Of a DNA stretch of 64,000 nucleotides, positions 51,090 through 61,792 are shown one piece after another. The DNA is from Tribonema minus (lineage: Eukaryota; Sar; Xanthophyceae; Tribonematales; Tribonemataceae), in assembly GCA_017506865.1 (NCBI GenBank), contig JAFCMP010000235.1, positions 1,042,896 through 1,106,895 of the forward strand, written 5' to 3'. Position 1 is the stretch's first letter; every line of letters begins with the position of its first letter. Under the pieces are notes generated by a model, which saw only the letters and a program-made list of their open reading frames with translations, made no database searches and had not been told where the DNA came from. A program made the translations under genes and the position numbers.

Positions 51090-51766
51090 GGGCAGGGGTT
51101 TTGCAACCGGACTGACAAGTTGCTGCATCAGATCAATGTTTAATGGATTAATTTATTTTATCTGCTTCACTCCGACTTTTAGACTGCATCAGATCGAGAG
51201 TGGTGTTCTTCTCGTTGTGCCGTTTTCTATCGCCGGTTTCGACGTTTTGTAGTGCTCTTTGTTATGATCATCAACTCCCACCTTGCGGTTGATAGTAGTG
51301 ACATGCTTGCTCCCATTGAGCCCAGTGTTTGGTTTGGGAGAGAGAACAATTGAGCAAACCTCTTTGACTCGTGGCACAGCAACTTGGCTGAGTGACGAAC
51401 CCAGCCTGCGATGACATCACAACTCCACCGATGCTGTGTGTATGTGAGCACAAGGGGCGGCTGTCATGGTGCTCCTGAGGCGCATTTGCTTGTACTTCCA
51501 TTCTTTCGCTTACCATGGGGCGCAAAAAGCCCATTCATCGCGCGTTGCGCATCCGCTTCATGAAAGAGACTCAGTCGCAAACAGCCTTCCCTCTCCTCAC
51601 ACTACCACCAACATTCCACACCAAACCCTCTCTAAAGTTATATGCAGCGCCTCTACTTTGTATTCTCGCTGGGGAGGCGAAAGAGCTCAGATGGTTGATG
51701 CCATCGTAACTATCAGAGTCTACAGGTGCCTTGTGACAAAGTGTACCACTTTTCATCTTTGTATGG
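51090..51766. other. no gene recognised
   Basis: Non-coding as far as can be seen. Confidence 0.4.
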
Positions 51767-51813
51767 ACTCATATTCTCGTAGTGAAAAGGGCCGCGAGGG
51801 AGGCCGGTTGTTT
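51767..51813 (-). repeat. stem-loop retroposon, reverse orientation
   Basis: TCATATTCTCG followed by GGGCCGCGAGGGAGGCCGG and TTGTTT is the reverse complement of the end of the 48,361-48,441 element. The 5' boundary is undefined. Confidence 0.55.
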
Positions 51814-52489
51814 GTGCGGGAAGCGTGGAAAATCTGTGTACGGCTCTGTTTATACAGAGCCATGTACGAGTAGCGCCGACGCCGGGCGCGCCGTGCAACC
51901 AAGCATCTGTGCACCGCGCACAGAAGCTACTAGATGATAGTATGACACGCCCTGCGAGCTCCTGCGTCAGTGACCTGCTCAGCGCCGCGACTATTTGTTT
52001 CTTGTTGGCTGTACAGTCACAACTTATTACTCTAAGCTGTTTACTGTACGGGGAGGGATCCAGACTTTGAAACAGGGCACCTGGGCAAAACAGATCCTCC
52101 TGCCACTACCGACCAAGTCTCTCTCATCTCCGACATCACCCTGTTTCCATGCACTGTGGCCCTATCCGCATGCCTATGCAATGCCGCCTCGCTGCTGGGT
52201 CACTTGGCATTCCCCTAGTGCAGGCTTGGGCGACAGCATGAGAGCTTAGGCTCTCAGCGTGTAGTCCTATGTGCATGTATGTGTGTGACACGTAGCATTA
52301 CAACTGGACATGGCAATATTTTTTTCTTCAACACACCCCTGACGCTCCCAAGAAGCACTACTGAGGCAGGTTCTAGAGGGGGGAAGTGCAAAGTTTGAGC
52401 CGTGAAATTGTTTAAAAGGATAGGCCAGCCGTTGCAGCAGCAGCAGCGAGGTACGTACATACGTGTGACGTCTGCGATTCGAATATATC
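51814..52489. other. no gene recognised
   Basis: Spacer between the short retroposon and the edge of element copy 2. Nothing supported. Confidence 0.4.
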
Positions 52490-52639
52490 AAGGATTATTG
52501 GCGCCATTTCCGGAGCAACTGCTGTGCCCTAAAGCCAGAGCAGCAGCATCACATCCACTCAACAGCATAGCCGCCAGAGCCAGGGACTAGGTTTACACAG
52601 GGATCGCCAGCTATTCTCTGCATACTGCCACTCGCCCCC

Positions 52640-53300
52640 CGCAATCGTCATCGCTAGCACAACCACCAGCAGCAGTAGCGCAGCAGCAGCAGCAGCGCAG
52701 CAAAGACAGTAGCAGCAGCAGGCACGGCACCAGCACACCACAAGTCAACCGTTACCTCGGCGCAACAGACCACCACCACCAGCAGCAGCAGCAGCAGCCA
52801 GGGAGCAGCAGCAACAGTAGCAACTCAGGCGATCTAGCGGAATAGGCGAGCAACACGCAGGCAAGTGCGCACTGTTGCAAACTCTGTAGTATGTCCTGGG
52901 TAATCGGTACTGGTACAGCATAGCCGAGCAACGCCTGTAGCAGCAGCAGCAGGAGCAACCCAAACAACACACCAGGCGTGCAGTCGTAAGCACGGTGTGC
53001 TTTGTATCGTTGGCAATCGAGGCAGTAGCAGCAGCACCGCCAGCAGCAACTGACATTAACGACAACTGACATCAGACGGTATTGCGCCAATGGTATACCG
53101 CACGCAATGTAAAATATCACGCGACCAAGCGCAGTGGTACATCTGATACGAAACACCGCACACCACCAGCACCAGCAATAACAGCAGCAGCCTGAGCACC
53201 AGAAGGAGCAGCAGCAGCTGCTACTTACAGCAGCTGCTGCAGAAGCGGCCGCCGCAACAGCAGCAGCTGCTGCAAACGGTAGCAGTAGCACCAGCACTGA
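52640..53300. repeat. CAG-rich tail of element copy 2
   Basis: Short CAG/AGC runs lie at about 52,660-52,720, 52,770-52,815, 52,936-52,955, 53,025-53,045 and 53,175-53,290, corresponding to the CTG tracts of copy 1 but shorter. No gene. Confidence 0.7.
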
Positions 53301-54090
53301 TAGCAGCAGCATGAATGAAGTGCAGCAGCGGAGATATGCCCTATGGATGCAGAGCAGCTGACACTCACAGCGGTCCAATGTTTAGAACACAGTTCAGCGG
53401 TTGCATTTGCCATAGCCATATGTGCATTATTTCACATCCAGTGGTTTAGAAGCACGCTGCAAACTCATTGGCAAGCATGCACTCATGAATCATGCATGTC
53501 GTGTATGCACTTCAGAAACAGTACTTTGCTCTACCAGAGTCATCGTCTACCAGAGTCATTGTCACAAACTAAAAACGCTCTGTGGGTACGCTTACGAGCA
53601 TGGTGGGGAATGTCACAACGACCACCTGCGTTTGCCACCACCAGCCAACGGTGCAGGGTGTCACTGAGTCTATGTGGTGCTGCTGCAACTAAGTGTGCGC
53701 ACGGTAAACTCAAGGAGTTGACGGTTCCAATGCCCACTTCCACTGTTGCGTCATTGCCACTGTTGTATTCTGGGAGAATCCTGCACCTCGGCAGCTAGGC
53801 TTGCAGAGTCTGTGGTGGTGATTGGTGTGTGTGACAAAGCCGGCGTGAATAAGGGTGTAACGCCCCTGAACTCCTGGCAAGCAGTGTGCACTGCAAGGTG
53901 CATGGCCGGCAGCAGCTGTGCACAAGTACCTAGCCTCGCGCCGCACACAGGACGCCAGTGGGCTGCATATTTTGATAGCAAGACATGTACAGACGTAAGC
54001 CCTCAGGCTGCAAAACCATCGCGTATGCCTCTATGCGAACGACTGGAGTGCTGGACCGCTGCTGGCAGTCTGTGAGACATTATATAGGGC
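53301..54090. other. conserved tail of the element, copy 2
   Basis: Aligns with 32,433-33,500 of copy 1 minus the MITE. No frame is conserved throughout. Confidence 0.4.
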
Positions 54091-54416
54091 GAGGGGGGAA
54101 AATCCCCTCGCAAGGGGAAAAGAAAAAATGGGCTTGAGCCTGGTTTGCATTACACTCACCCTCCTCACGGCCCCAAGTTAAAATCCCAAGATAGGAGAAT
54201 CAGGAGAAATGGGAAAAATTAGAAAATCTCCTACAGGTACTGTGACAGGCGCCGTTAAGCAGTCGGTGCGGCCCCATAGTAGAATTTCATTTTTTTCCTA
54301 TTTCTCCTATTTTCCTATCATGCATACCCAGAATTAGTGCTTCAGGAGGCCAGTGATTGCAAGACACGCACTTAAGCCCATTTTACTTTTCCTATCCGAT
54401 AGGAAAGTTTTCCCAT
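54091..54416. promoter_or_regulatory. quasi-palindromic module B, copy 2
   Basis: Uninterrupted version of the module at 32,021-32,432. It has CCCCTCGCAAGGGG at the outer end, facing arms with ATAGGAGAATCAGGAGAAAT and ATTTCTCCTATTTTCCTATC, and the palindrome CTTTTCCTATCCGATAGGAAAG at the gene-proximal end, about 58 bp from the helicase ATG. Confidence 0.6.
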
Positions 54417-54474
54417 CAAACTGATCACGTCATCTCAACCACATTTTTTTTGTTGCCCTCATTCAAAAGCAGGC

Positions 54475-57344
54475 ATGGACATCGACGACTTTGACCTGCG
54501 AGCAGCGGAGAATGGCTTTATTGATGATGAGGAGCCCCCTGAAGAGCCGCCTATGCCGCTTGCCACCCCGCCGGCTGCTGCACCAGCTGCTCCATGTGCA
54601 CCCCCGGGCCGCCCCTCGCCCAAGCGCAACACCAGCTACGCGAGGCAGAAGATGCAGCAGTACCGCGTGCCTTCCGGCCAGGGCATCAAGGGGTCGCACA
54701 ACGGCATGGATGACATGCGCGGAGTGTTCGACGTGCCCAACTATGAGACTGATGCCGATGTGCGCGAGACCTTCTTCACCGACATCATTGAGGACCTGCA
54801 CCGCTGCGGCTCGCCCTTTGTGCTGATGGAGAACATCTGCAGGCTACCGGAAGATGCAGAGACGCGCCTGCGTTTCGACATTGACGTGGAAGTACCTTAT
54901 AACGCCGACCATCCACTTGCCCTCACCGCCGCCGTCGCCCACAAGTTCTGCAAGACGCTGTGGGACGTGTTGCACGAGTGCACCGGCATCAGCGGCGCCT
55001 CGCGCTTCTTCGTAGACGCCAAGGGCGCGCCCACGCCGACAGTTGCAGGCATGTGGAAGCACGGCTTGAAGATTACGTGCAGCGACATCAAGTGCACACA
55101 CAAGGACATGCTGGGCGTTAGGCAGCTCATGAACGACCGCTACAGCGCGTGGGGGCACGAGGAGTGGCTGGACGGCAAGGAGGCGCACGAGATGCAGATC
55201 ATCGACCCGTGCATCTACGAGAACAACGGCACTATGCTGCACGGCGCGGTCAAGGAGAAACAGCAGCAGCACGGCGGCTACAGCACGGTGGCAGTGATGG
55301 GCGGTGACGACCTTCAGTACTACAGCGGGGGCGACTTGCACGACCTCTCCTTCGCTGAGCTGCTGCGCGCCAAATCCATCCTGCACCATGACGAGAGCAC
55401 CGCGAAACTGCAATGGCGCGCGGGCAAGGAGCCGGTCATTGTGCAGCGGCGTGGTGCCAAGCGCACGCGCCGCAGTGCCGGCGCGGTAGCGCTGGCCGCT
55501 GCAGCGGAGCACTACACCAACAAACTCACCACTGCAGATGTGCAGCACATCTACGAGGCGGCAGGGGGGGAGCTGCAGCTGCAGCAGATTGCCGGCATCA
55601 GGGCCGGCACCATCTCATGGCGGGAGGTGAGCCCCGGCACTGATGCTAGGGTGTGCCTTGTGCCCAAATGTGCCGGCAGTGGCCACAGCGACAACGCATT
55701 GCTTATCGAGTGCTATCACGGGCTCAAGTACAAGTGCTGCTCCACCGGGAAGTGCTTGTACCTGGAGCGCTGGGAGACCGAAGAGGACCTGCTCTTCGGT
55801 GGTGACAACGGGCTCGCCAGGCTGTTTGCCAAGCTGCGCAGCCACGACGTCAAGAACATTGGCGGCGACGGCGACAAGGCGCGATTCATCATCTACTGCG
55901 AAAAGACGGCGCTGTGGAAGCCGCGCTACAACAGTTTCGTGCGCTGCACCGAGATACCCAAGCTGGTGGCCGCCTACGTCGATCCGCAACTACAGGATCT
56001 GGAGCCGCACCTGGAGGCGGCGCGTGCCGCTGCTCGCACACGCAGTAGGGCAGAGGAAGAGGATGAGGAGGCGGACGAGGACCTAACAGTTTTGGAGGCC
56101 AAAGCGGCCTCCCTCTTTGCCATCAAAGAGAGCATCAAGGGCACGAGCAAGCGCGAGGCCATCTTGAAGGACGTATTCAGCACCGTACGCGACGAGGATT
56201 TCGAAAAGCTACTCGACGTCAACAAGGACATCTTCAGCTGCGAAAACGGCGTGGTGGAGCTGGCCACTGCCACGCTTCGCCCACGCGTGCGGAAGGACAT
56301 GCTGACCCGTGCCGTCAACATTGACTACAATGCTGACTCGCCGCGCATCCCCGAAGTTATGCAGCTTCTGACCGACATCACCCTCGCCGCGCCGAATCGC
56401 CTCAACCGCCCAGCGCTGCTGGAGCGCCTGCTGCGCATACTGGGCTACTCCATCACGGGCCACGTGCGCGAGGAGATCATTGTATTCCTTCTCGGCCGCA
56501 GCGCGCGCAATGGCAAGGGCATCATCGAGAGCCTGCTGCAGCAGGTTCTCGGCTGCATGTTCTACCAGGCGCCGCAAAGCTTTCTGACGGCATGCAAGGC
56601 GGTGTCGGCGGGTGCCGCGTCATCGCACATGATGGCGCTACGTGGTGCACGCGTGGTCCACCTCGACGAGCTGCCGGCGGGTGTTGCGTTGGACGCGCAG
56701 ATGATTAAGTACATCAGCGGCGGTGCCGACATCTCGGGGCGAGAGCTGTTTGGCACGCAGACGTCGTTTAGCCCAACCGCAGTTCCGTGGGCCAACACCA
56801 ACGAGATGCCAATCATCAAGGCGGAGCCGGCGATATTGCAACGCATTGAAATCATCCCCTGCGATGCAAAGTTTCGCACGCCCGGGGATGCCAAGTTCCC
56901 CTACGATGCCAATGATAAGACACACTTCATCAAGAACACCAAACTGCGCGAACACCTGCCCGTAGAGGCGTTCCTGGCGGTGGTGTGCAGGCGGCCAAGA
57001 GGTGGTACGAGGGTGGGCTGGGGGAGAAACCGGCTTGCTGCAAGCTGGCATGCGACGCTTTCGCCGCTGACAACGACACGCTACAAAGCTGGATTAACGA
57101 CGAGTGCGAGCTCGGATCCAGGGAGGGCGCCGATCCGGCACTCATCTTGTGTAGCAGCGCGTTCAGCGGTTACAACAATTACCGTGCGCGCCAGGAGCCA
57201 GCGCTACCGCCAATCAAGAAACGTGACATGCACGAGCAGATGGCGGCCAAGGGTTTTGCCAAGATAGATGACTACAGGAAGGCGCACAGCCAGTACAATC
57301 TCAAATGCGTGTACGCCGGGCTCAAGTCTGCGGGCGGATACTAG
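54475..57344 (+). pseudogene. primase-SF3 helicase, copy 2, frameshifted near the 3' end
   Basis: Reads as the copy 1 protein for about 837 codons, with all primase and helicase motifs (FDIDVEV, GRSARNGKG, VVHLDE, PWANTNEMP). At about 56,983 one G is missing from a GTGGTGGTG run, and the frame runs into unrelated sequence to 57,267. The true C-terminus continues in the next frame (AAKRWYEGGLGEKPACCKLA) to a stop at 57,344. The catalytic core would still be made. The lost part is the C-terminal domain of about 115 residues, so function is doubtful. Confidence 0.88.
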
Positions 57345-57564
57345 TGAATGCACGCGCGCCATGATGATCTTACATACAAATCTGCGTCTCCTTTGCCATG
57401 TTTTCGCCTGCTAGCCTGCTTGGGCAAGTGGCCCTCAGGCATGGTAATGGACTGCTTGCGTGCTTGCCTGCTTATCCCTTAAACGATGACAATGGATACT
57501 ATATAATACCGCGCGCTTGTGCTGCCTCTGAACATGCAATGTCTGCATGCTAGTCATGTGTGCC

Positions 57565-57872
57565 GAGGGGAAAGTTTCCCCTCATGAGGGGGAAATCGAA
57601 ATGAGCTTAAACGTGGCCTGCACTCCACTCACCCTCCTCAGGGGTACTGGTACAAAGCCCAGGATAGGAAAAACAGGCAAAATAGGAAAAATTAGAAAAT
57701 CTACTGCAGCATGCTACTTGCCCTCTGCACATAGTAGAATTTCTTTTTTTTTCCTATTTCTCCTATTTTCCTATTCTGCACATGTAAGTGTGGGCCTTCA
57801 GGAGGTCAGTGGCTGCAAAGAGCATGTATAAGAGAATCTAACTTTTCCTATCCAGTAGGACAATTTCCTCTC
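57565..57872. promoter_or_regulatory. quasi-palindromic module A, copy 2
   Basis: Begins with the near-perfect palindrome TTTCCCCTCATGAGGGGGAAA (one base extra) and ends with TTTTCCTATCCAGTAGGACAA. The interior arms share TAGGAAAAACAGGCAAAATA and TTTCTCCTATTTTCCTAT. About 220 bp downstream of the helicase stop, as in copy 1. Confidence 0.6.
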
Positions 57873-58766
57873 GAATGCCCACCCGCGTGGTGCCATGTGG
57901 CAGCCCCCGGGCCGCACTTGCACCGCCTCACCCATGCGCCGTGTAACAGCCAGTCATAGCAAACACTCAAACGAGGCAAGAGGCGTGACACAGGTATCGG
58001 CATAAAGCAACTTCGAACTTCATTTGGTTGCGGGTGGGCTGGTAAATGAGGTCCCATGCCGACCCCTCATCGCATCCGGTATTCCAAGCGTGCTCTTTTC
58101 AATCATGCCGTCCCACTCCAGCACTTGCATTAGCTCCTTCGAGTCGCCGCCCCAGCCACACAGCAAGCCAGCTGCGGTGTAAACATCGCGCAAAGATTGC
58201 CCATGGCAAGCACTGCCCGATTGTCATTAGCCTGATGTTGCAGCGCCGCCACATGATGCTGTGCCGTGCTCGATTCAGGTGGGGCACACAGCCCGCTCGT
58301 CAAGATAAGACCCTTGTGCGCCTGCGCGTAGTGGAAGGAAGAAGCACAGCAAGACACCATCAGTGCGTCGCATAATCGGCACACAATGTATTATGTGCCA
58401 CCACCATCATAGTGCAATACACAGGGTTGTCTGCTACAATCAGCTGCAGCATGAGGGCGAGGCACTCCGAGTCAGCCAGCACAGGCACAGGAAAGGCAGA
58501 ACATGCACAGGCATCAGGTGTACACATGTACAATGTAGCCAGTACACATCACGTGTACACAGCACATGGGCGTAAGCACCTCCAGTACTTGCTGTAGGTG
58601 ATTCGATCTGCAGCCACATGGCACCATGCAAATCTTGTCAGCGCCTTACACCTCTGGTGCTTGTAAGGCACCTGCCAACTGTCATCTAATAAGAAATTGG
58701 AGCACCATACTGTGCGATGGCCTGCGCGTGGCCATCATAGACATGCACATGCACTTCTCATAGTCA
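57873..58766. other. conserved spacer, copy 2
   Basis: Aligns with the copy 1 spacer at 27,206-28,540 without the MITE. Carries the 62-codon frame 58,099-58,287 (minus), which ends GVGRHD as in copy 1. No domain recognised. Confidence 0.35.
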
Positions 58767-59867
58767 TCATGACCTATGCTGCTCAACTATGACCTTCATC
58801 TTTGCAAGCACTTTCAATATGACGTCCACCTTCATGTCCGCCAGCGCGTCTGAGATCACTTGCATCTGATGTATAAGGTCAGCTGGTGCGCGGTTATCAC
58901 CTGCTGATAACCAGTTGAATGTTCCAGCAGCCATCGTTGGGCTGTGCTTCATGAACTCATACCTAGACGACGATCGCTCAGATCTATGCCCCAAATATGC
59001 TTTAATGGCATTGGTGTACTGTGCTTGAAACTCCAGGCGCAGGTGTCCGTACTCGTGTTGGAAGCAGTATGCTGCATAGATCTGCCTGATCTTGTGCGGA
59101 GTCATGGCTACACCAAAGTGCTTGCGATACAGGTTTGCTATGGTTTGAAGCGCAGGTACTTTCTCCAGGTCTAGCTTGCGCTGCATGTTGTTCAGCTCGT
59201 GAGGAGAGCGGCGGTGCAAGAGCGCAAGTCCCTTCTGAAACCTGGCAAAGTCACACCACAACGGTGCGCAATGGTTCGCCTGCCCACCCTTGGCGCGCTC
59301 GCTGGTAATGAAGTGGCCGGCCCCTCCATGGGTGACTGTGTATGCAGGGTCCCTCAGCTCAGCCCCGCGCATACCCGAAACTAAACCCAAAGCCACAACA
59401 CATTCCTTCTCTGTTGTCACTAGCGAATCTACGGTAGCTGCAGCCCACTGCATTACGTGCTCAAAATTCATTATGAAATACCCACGCTTTCCTCTATTCT
59501 TGTAGCTCTCATCTTGCCTTGTGATGTTTCGATTAGCAAGTAGAGGGCATCTAAACGAGTCACCCCACGCATGCCCTCTCAGTGCTACACGGACGCTGGT
59601 GAGAACAGCGGCCAGGCTATTCGAGCTGAGCGGTCTGCGAGCAGCGAGGAGGGTCTCCTTATACGCACCAACAGCAGCGGCACAACGTTCTCTATATGTG
59701 TCCTCGCTGGCAATCCAATCACAACACGCTGCCATCACCTCAAGCAAGTATCCCCTTGCATCGCATGGGCCGTGCAGATCCACCCTCCTACATCGCTTCA
59801 TGGCAAAAGCGACTACTGGAGTCACTCGCCAATGGTCCACGCCATACGTTAGCTTTGTCGCAGGCAT
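58767..59867 (-). CDS. tyrosine recombinase, telomere-resolvase-like, copy 2, intact
   Basis: 366 residues, nearly identical to the protein at 26,111-27,205 but with a different last 20 residues or so. All five catalytic residues are kept (SGMRGAELRDP, SERAKGG, TPHKIRQIYA, YLGHRSERSSSRY). Substitutions elsewhere are mostly conservative, which suggests purifying selection while other genes of the element decayed. Its start lies 176 bp from the divergent resolvase-like gene. Confidence 0.75.
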   Translation of the reverse strand: MPATKLTYGVDHWRVTPVVAFAMKRCRRVDLHGPCDARGYLLEVMAACCDWIASEDTYRERCAAAVGAYKETLLAARRPLSSNSLAAVLTSVRVALRGHAWGDSFRCPLLANRNITRQDESYKNRGKRGYFIMNFEHVMQWAAATVDSLVTTEKECVVALGLVSGMRGAELRDPAYTVTHGGAGHFITSERAKGGQANHCAPLWCDFARFQKGLALLHRRSPHELNNMQRKLDLEKVPALQTIANLYRKHFGVAMTPHKIRQIYAAYCFQHEYGHLRLEFQAQYTNAIKAYLGHRSERSSSRYEFMKHSPTMAAGTFNWLSAGDNRAPADLIHQMQVISDALADMKVDVILKVLAKMKVIVEQHRS

Positions 59868-60043
59868 CTGTAGCAGTACTAGTGATCAAAGATAATTTTG
59901 TGCGTATCCAGCCATACGAAGAAAGCGTGGCACCGCTCAACTCATGTGCTGGCTGATCAAAGAACACGGAAGCACAGGTGGTGCAATGACCACTGCCAGG
60001 CAAATATTATATACTGCCTTAAACATACCACGCTCTAGGCACC
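59868..60043. promoter_or_regulatory. divergent intergenic region, copy 2 (uninterrupted)
   Basis: 176 bp between divergent ATGs. This is the ancestral state before the SINE-like insertion of copy 1. It contains ATATTATATACTGCC about 35 bp from the plus-strand ATG, the best TATA-like site. Confidence 0.45.
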
Positions 60044-61792
60044 ATGCCGTGCACAAGTACACTCATCCACAAGCTCACCACATGGCTCCATGAGCGAAGG
60101 AGCCCCTACGCGGTAGTAAGGTGGTTGGAGCAGGTGCACCCTGAGGCCCTCTCTGACGACCTCGCTCACATCAGAAGCCTGTGGCGCAGAACATACGGTA
60201 ACAGCGTTGTGAAGCGCGGTGATGAATACAAGGTAGGAATGGAACAGGCTGTCCGGCGCGCAGAGCGAATGATATGCCATGCCAAGAGCGATGAGGAGAG
60301 GGTATGGGCGGAACACGTAAAAGCACGCACTGGTGAATTTGACTCCCTAAGCTTCTCCAGCCAGTACGAGCTCAAGGTCAATGGCAGCTTACAGAAAAGC
60401 GCGGCACACTCGTACACTGGTAGTGTGTCTGTGGATGGATTGCTTGCTGTCCTCGTGCGGCAACCAGCCTTTGTTACAGAGCTCAGGCCGCCCATGCGTC
60501 AAGCTGGATCGAACGTGGCACAAATACCACAGCAGATTTCCGCAGATGAAAAGGTACTCACTGGCTGTGATACGCTCCAGGCGGGCGCTGAAGTGCACGA
60601 CCACGAAGTGACACAAACAGCACGCTGTAGCCTGCCTGTGCAAACTTGTGCTGCCCACACCTCACGTGAAGCGAACTGCAAAGTGGGCCCGCACATGGCT
60701 GTGCAGCGCAACGAGCCACCTAGCACACAAGTGCAGGCACAGTGTCAGGCGCAATCAGTATCATCTAATCACAGAGGTGCTATACCTGGCTTACATGATG
60801 ACACATTGTGCAGTGCTGCCCAGCGGCAAAGTGTTTCATGCCGCCTCAGCTCCAGCTCCAGCTCTATGCACCTGCCTGCTGCAGCGCACATAGATTCAAG
60901 CACAGCGCAGCAGCAGGTGTGGAGCACAGCACCAGGACTACCACCAGCTAACGAGCTGATGTGCGACATGTTGTCAATTGTAGAATATCCTAGGCCAAAG
61001 GTGTTTGAATTGGCATGCGCACTGGCATTCATGTCTGGGAGGAGCTTAGCTGAACTACTTGCAACTGGCACTTTCATTTCTACACCACACAGCACCCTTG
61101 AATGCCCATGCATCGTTTTCAAAGCATTGTCATCAGCTACTACTGCCAGTGGCACCGCAGCACCGTTGCCGCTTCTATGTGAGCCCAGCTTATTCCTGGC
61201 GACATTGCACAGGCTGCGGCAACTGAAACCAATATCATCCACGACTCCTTGCAAGGACATTAACTCATGTTTCTGCAAGACCTCTAATGCAGCCGCGAAG
61301 GCTGTATTGGGGTCACCACGTTGCGCATTCTCAGACCTGAGGGCGCTGTACGTGGGGCTAACGTGCGCCCAGCATTGCACCGCTGACGCCTGCCCACAGC
61401 AGTCCTGCACACAAACTGGCAGCATAGCGAAAACACATGACCTGGTAAAAGACTGGGCAAAGCAGTGCTTGCCAACCTCACGGCTGGCATACTCGAAGGC
61501 ATTCCTGACAAAGTGCTGCAGCGCTTACCTGGCTGCCATGAAGGTGAACAACAGCTCGAAGGATGGCTGCATGCCACTGAATGCTGCTGTTGACGTCGAT
61601 GGCGAGCTGCCAACAGTGGTGGCGGCGGTGGCGGCGCCGGCATTCACAGGTACGTCGCCTTGCTCCAGCCAAGAGGTGAATCAGGCCAAGCTCCTTCAGA
61701 CACTGTCGCCTGTGCTTGCCCAGCTGGCTGTGGCAAGGCATCACAAACAGAGTGCTGCAAAGGCATACATCAAACCAGTTGTGAAAAGATAA
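60044..61792 (+). CDS. telomere-resolvase-like protein, copy 2
   Basis: 582 residues, probably the native frame: it keeps the C-terminus (QAKLLQTLSPVLAQLAVARH) that copy 1 loses by a one-base deletion. Same layout: helical N-terminus, Ser/Gln-rich middle with a shorter Gln run, then ELACALAFMSGRSLAELLATG, APLPLLCEPSLFLATLHRLR and AFSDLRALYVGL. Cys/His residues after this (CAQHCTADACPQQSC) might bind zinc. No LGH...Y nucleophile motif is evident, so activity is uncertain. It may recognise element ends as a partner of the recombinase. Confidence 0.6.
   Translation: MPCTSTLIHKLTTWLHERRSPYAVVRWLEQVHPEALSDDLAHIRSLWRRTYGNSVVKRGDEYKVGMEQAVRRAERMICHAKSDEERVWAEHVKARTGEFDSLSFSSQYELKVNGSLQKSAAHSYTGSVSVDGLLAVLVRQPAFVTELRPPMRQAGSNVAQIPQQISADEKVLTGCDTLQAGAEVHDHEVTQTARCSLPVQTCAAHTSREANCKVGPHMAVQRNEPPSTQVQAQCQAQSVSSNHRGAIPGLHDDTLCSAAQRQSVSCRLSSSSSSMHLPAAAHIDSSTAQQQVWSTAPGLPPANELMCDMLSIVEYPRPKVFELACALAFMSGRSLAELLATGTFISTPHSTLECPCIVFKALSSATTASGTAAPLPLLCEPSLFLATLHRLRQLKPISSTTPCKDINSCFCKTSNAAAKAVLGSPRCAFSDLRALYVGLTCAQHCTADACPQQSCTQTGSIAKTHDLVKDWAKQCLPTSRLAYSKAFLTKCCSAYLAAMKVNNSSKDGCMPLNAAVDVDGELPTVVAAVAAPAFTGTSPCSSQEVNQAKLLQTLSPVLAQLAVARHHKQSAAKAYIKPVVKR

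Larger units (their letters stand above)
52490..61785. mobile_element. recombinase/primase-helicase element, copy 2 (inverted)
   Basis: Homologous to 23,640-34,500 but reversed. Reading left to right: CAG-rich tail, module B, primase-helicase (plus), module A, conserved spacer, tyrosine recombinase (minus), telomere-resolvase-like protein (plus). About 9.3 kb, without the four insertions seen in copy 1, so closest to the ancestral form. The left boundary is again at TGGCGCCA (about 52,500). Point differences of several percent and private insertions show the copies are real, not an assembly echo. Confidence 0.75.

Noticed and set aside
23640-61785. Whole 38-kb region as one giant transposon with long terminal inverted repeats
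   Set aside because: The arms are 9-kb gene-bearing copies with private insertions, the spacer contains an independent retrotransposon with its own target duplication, and no duplication bounds the whole.
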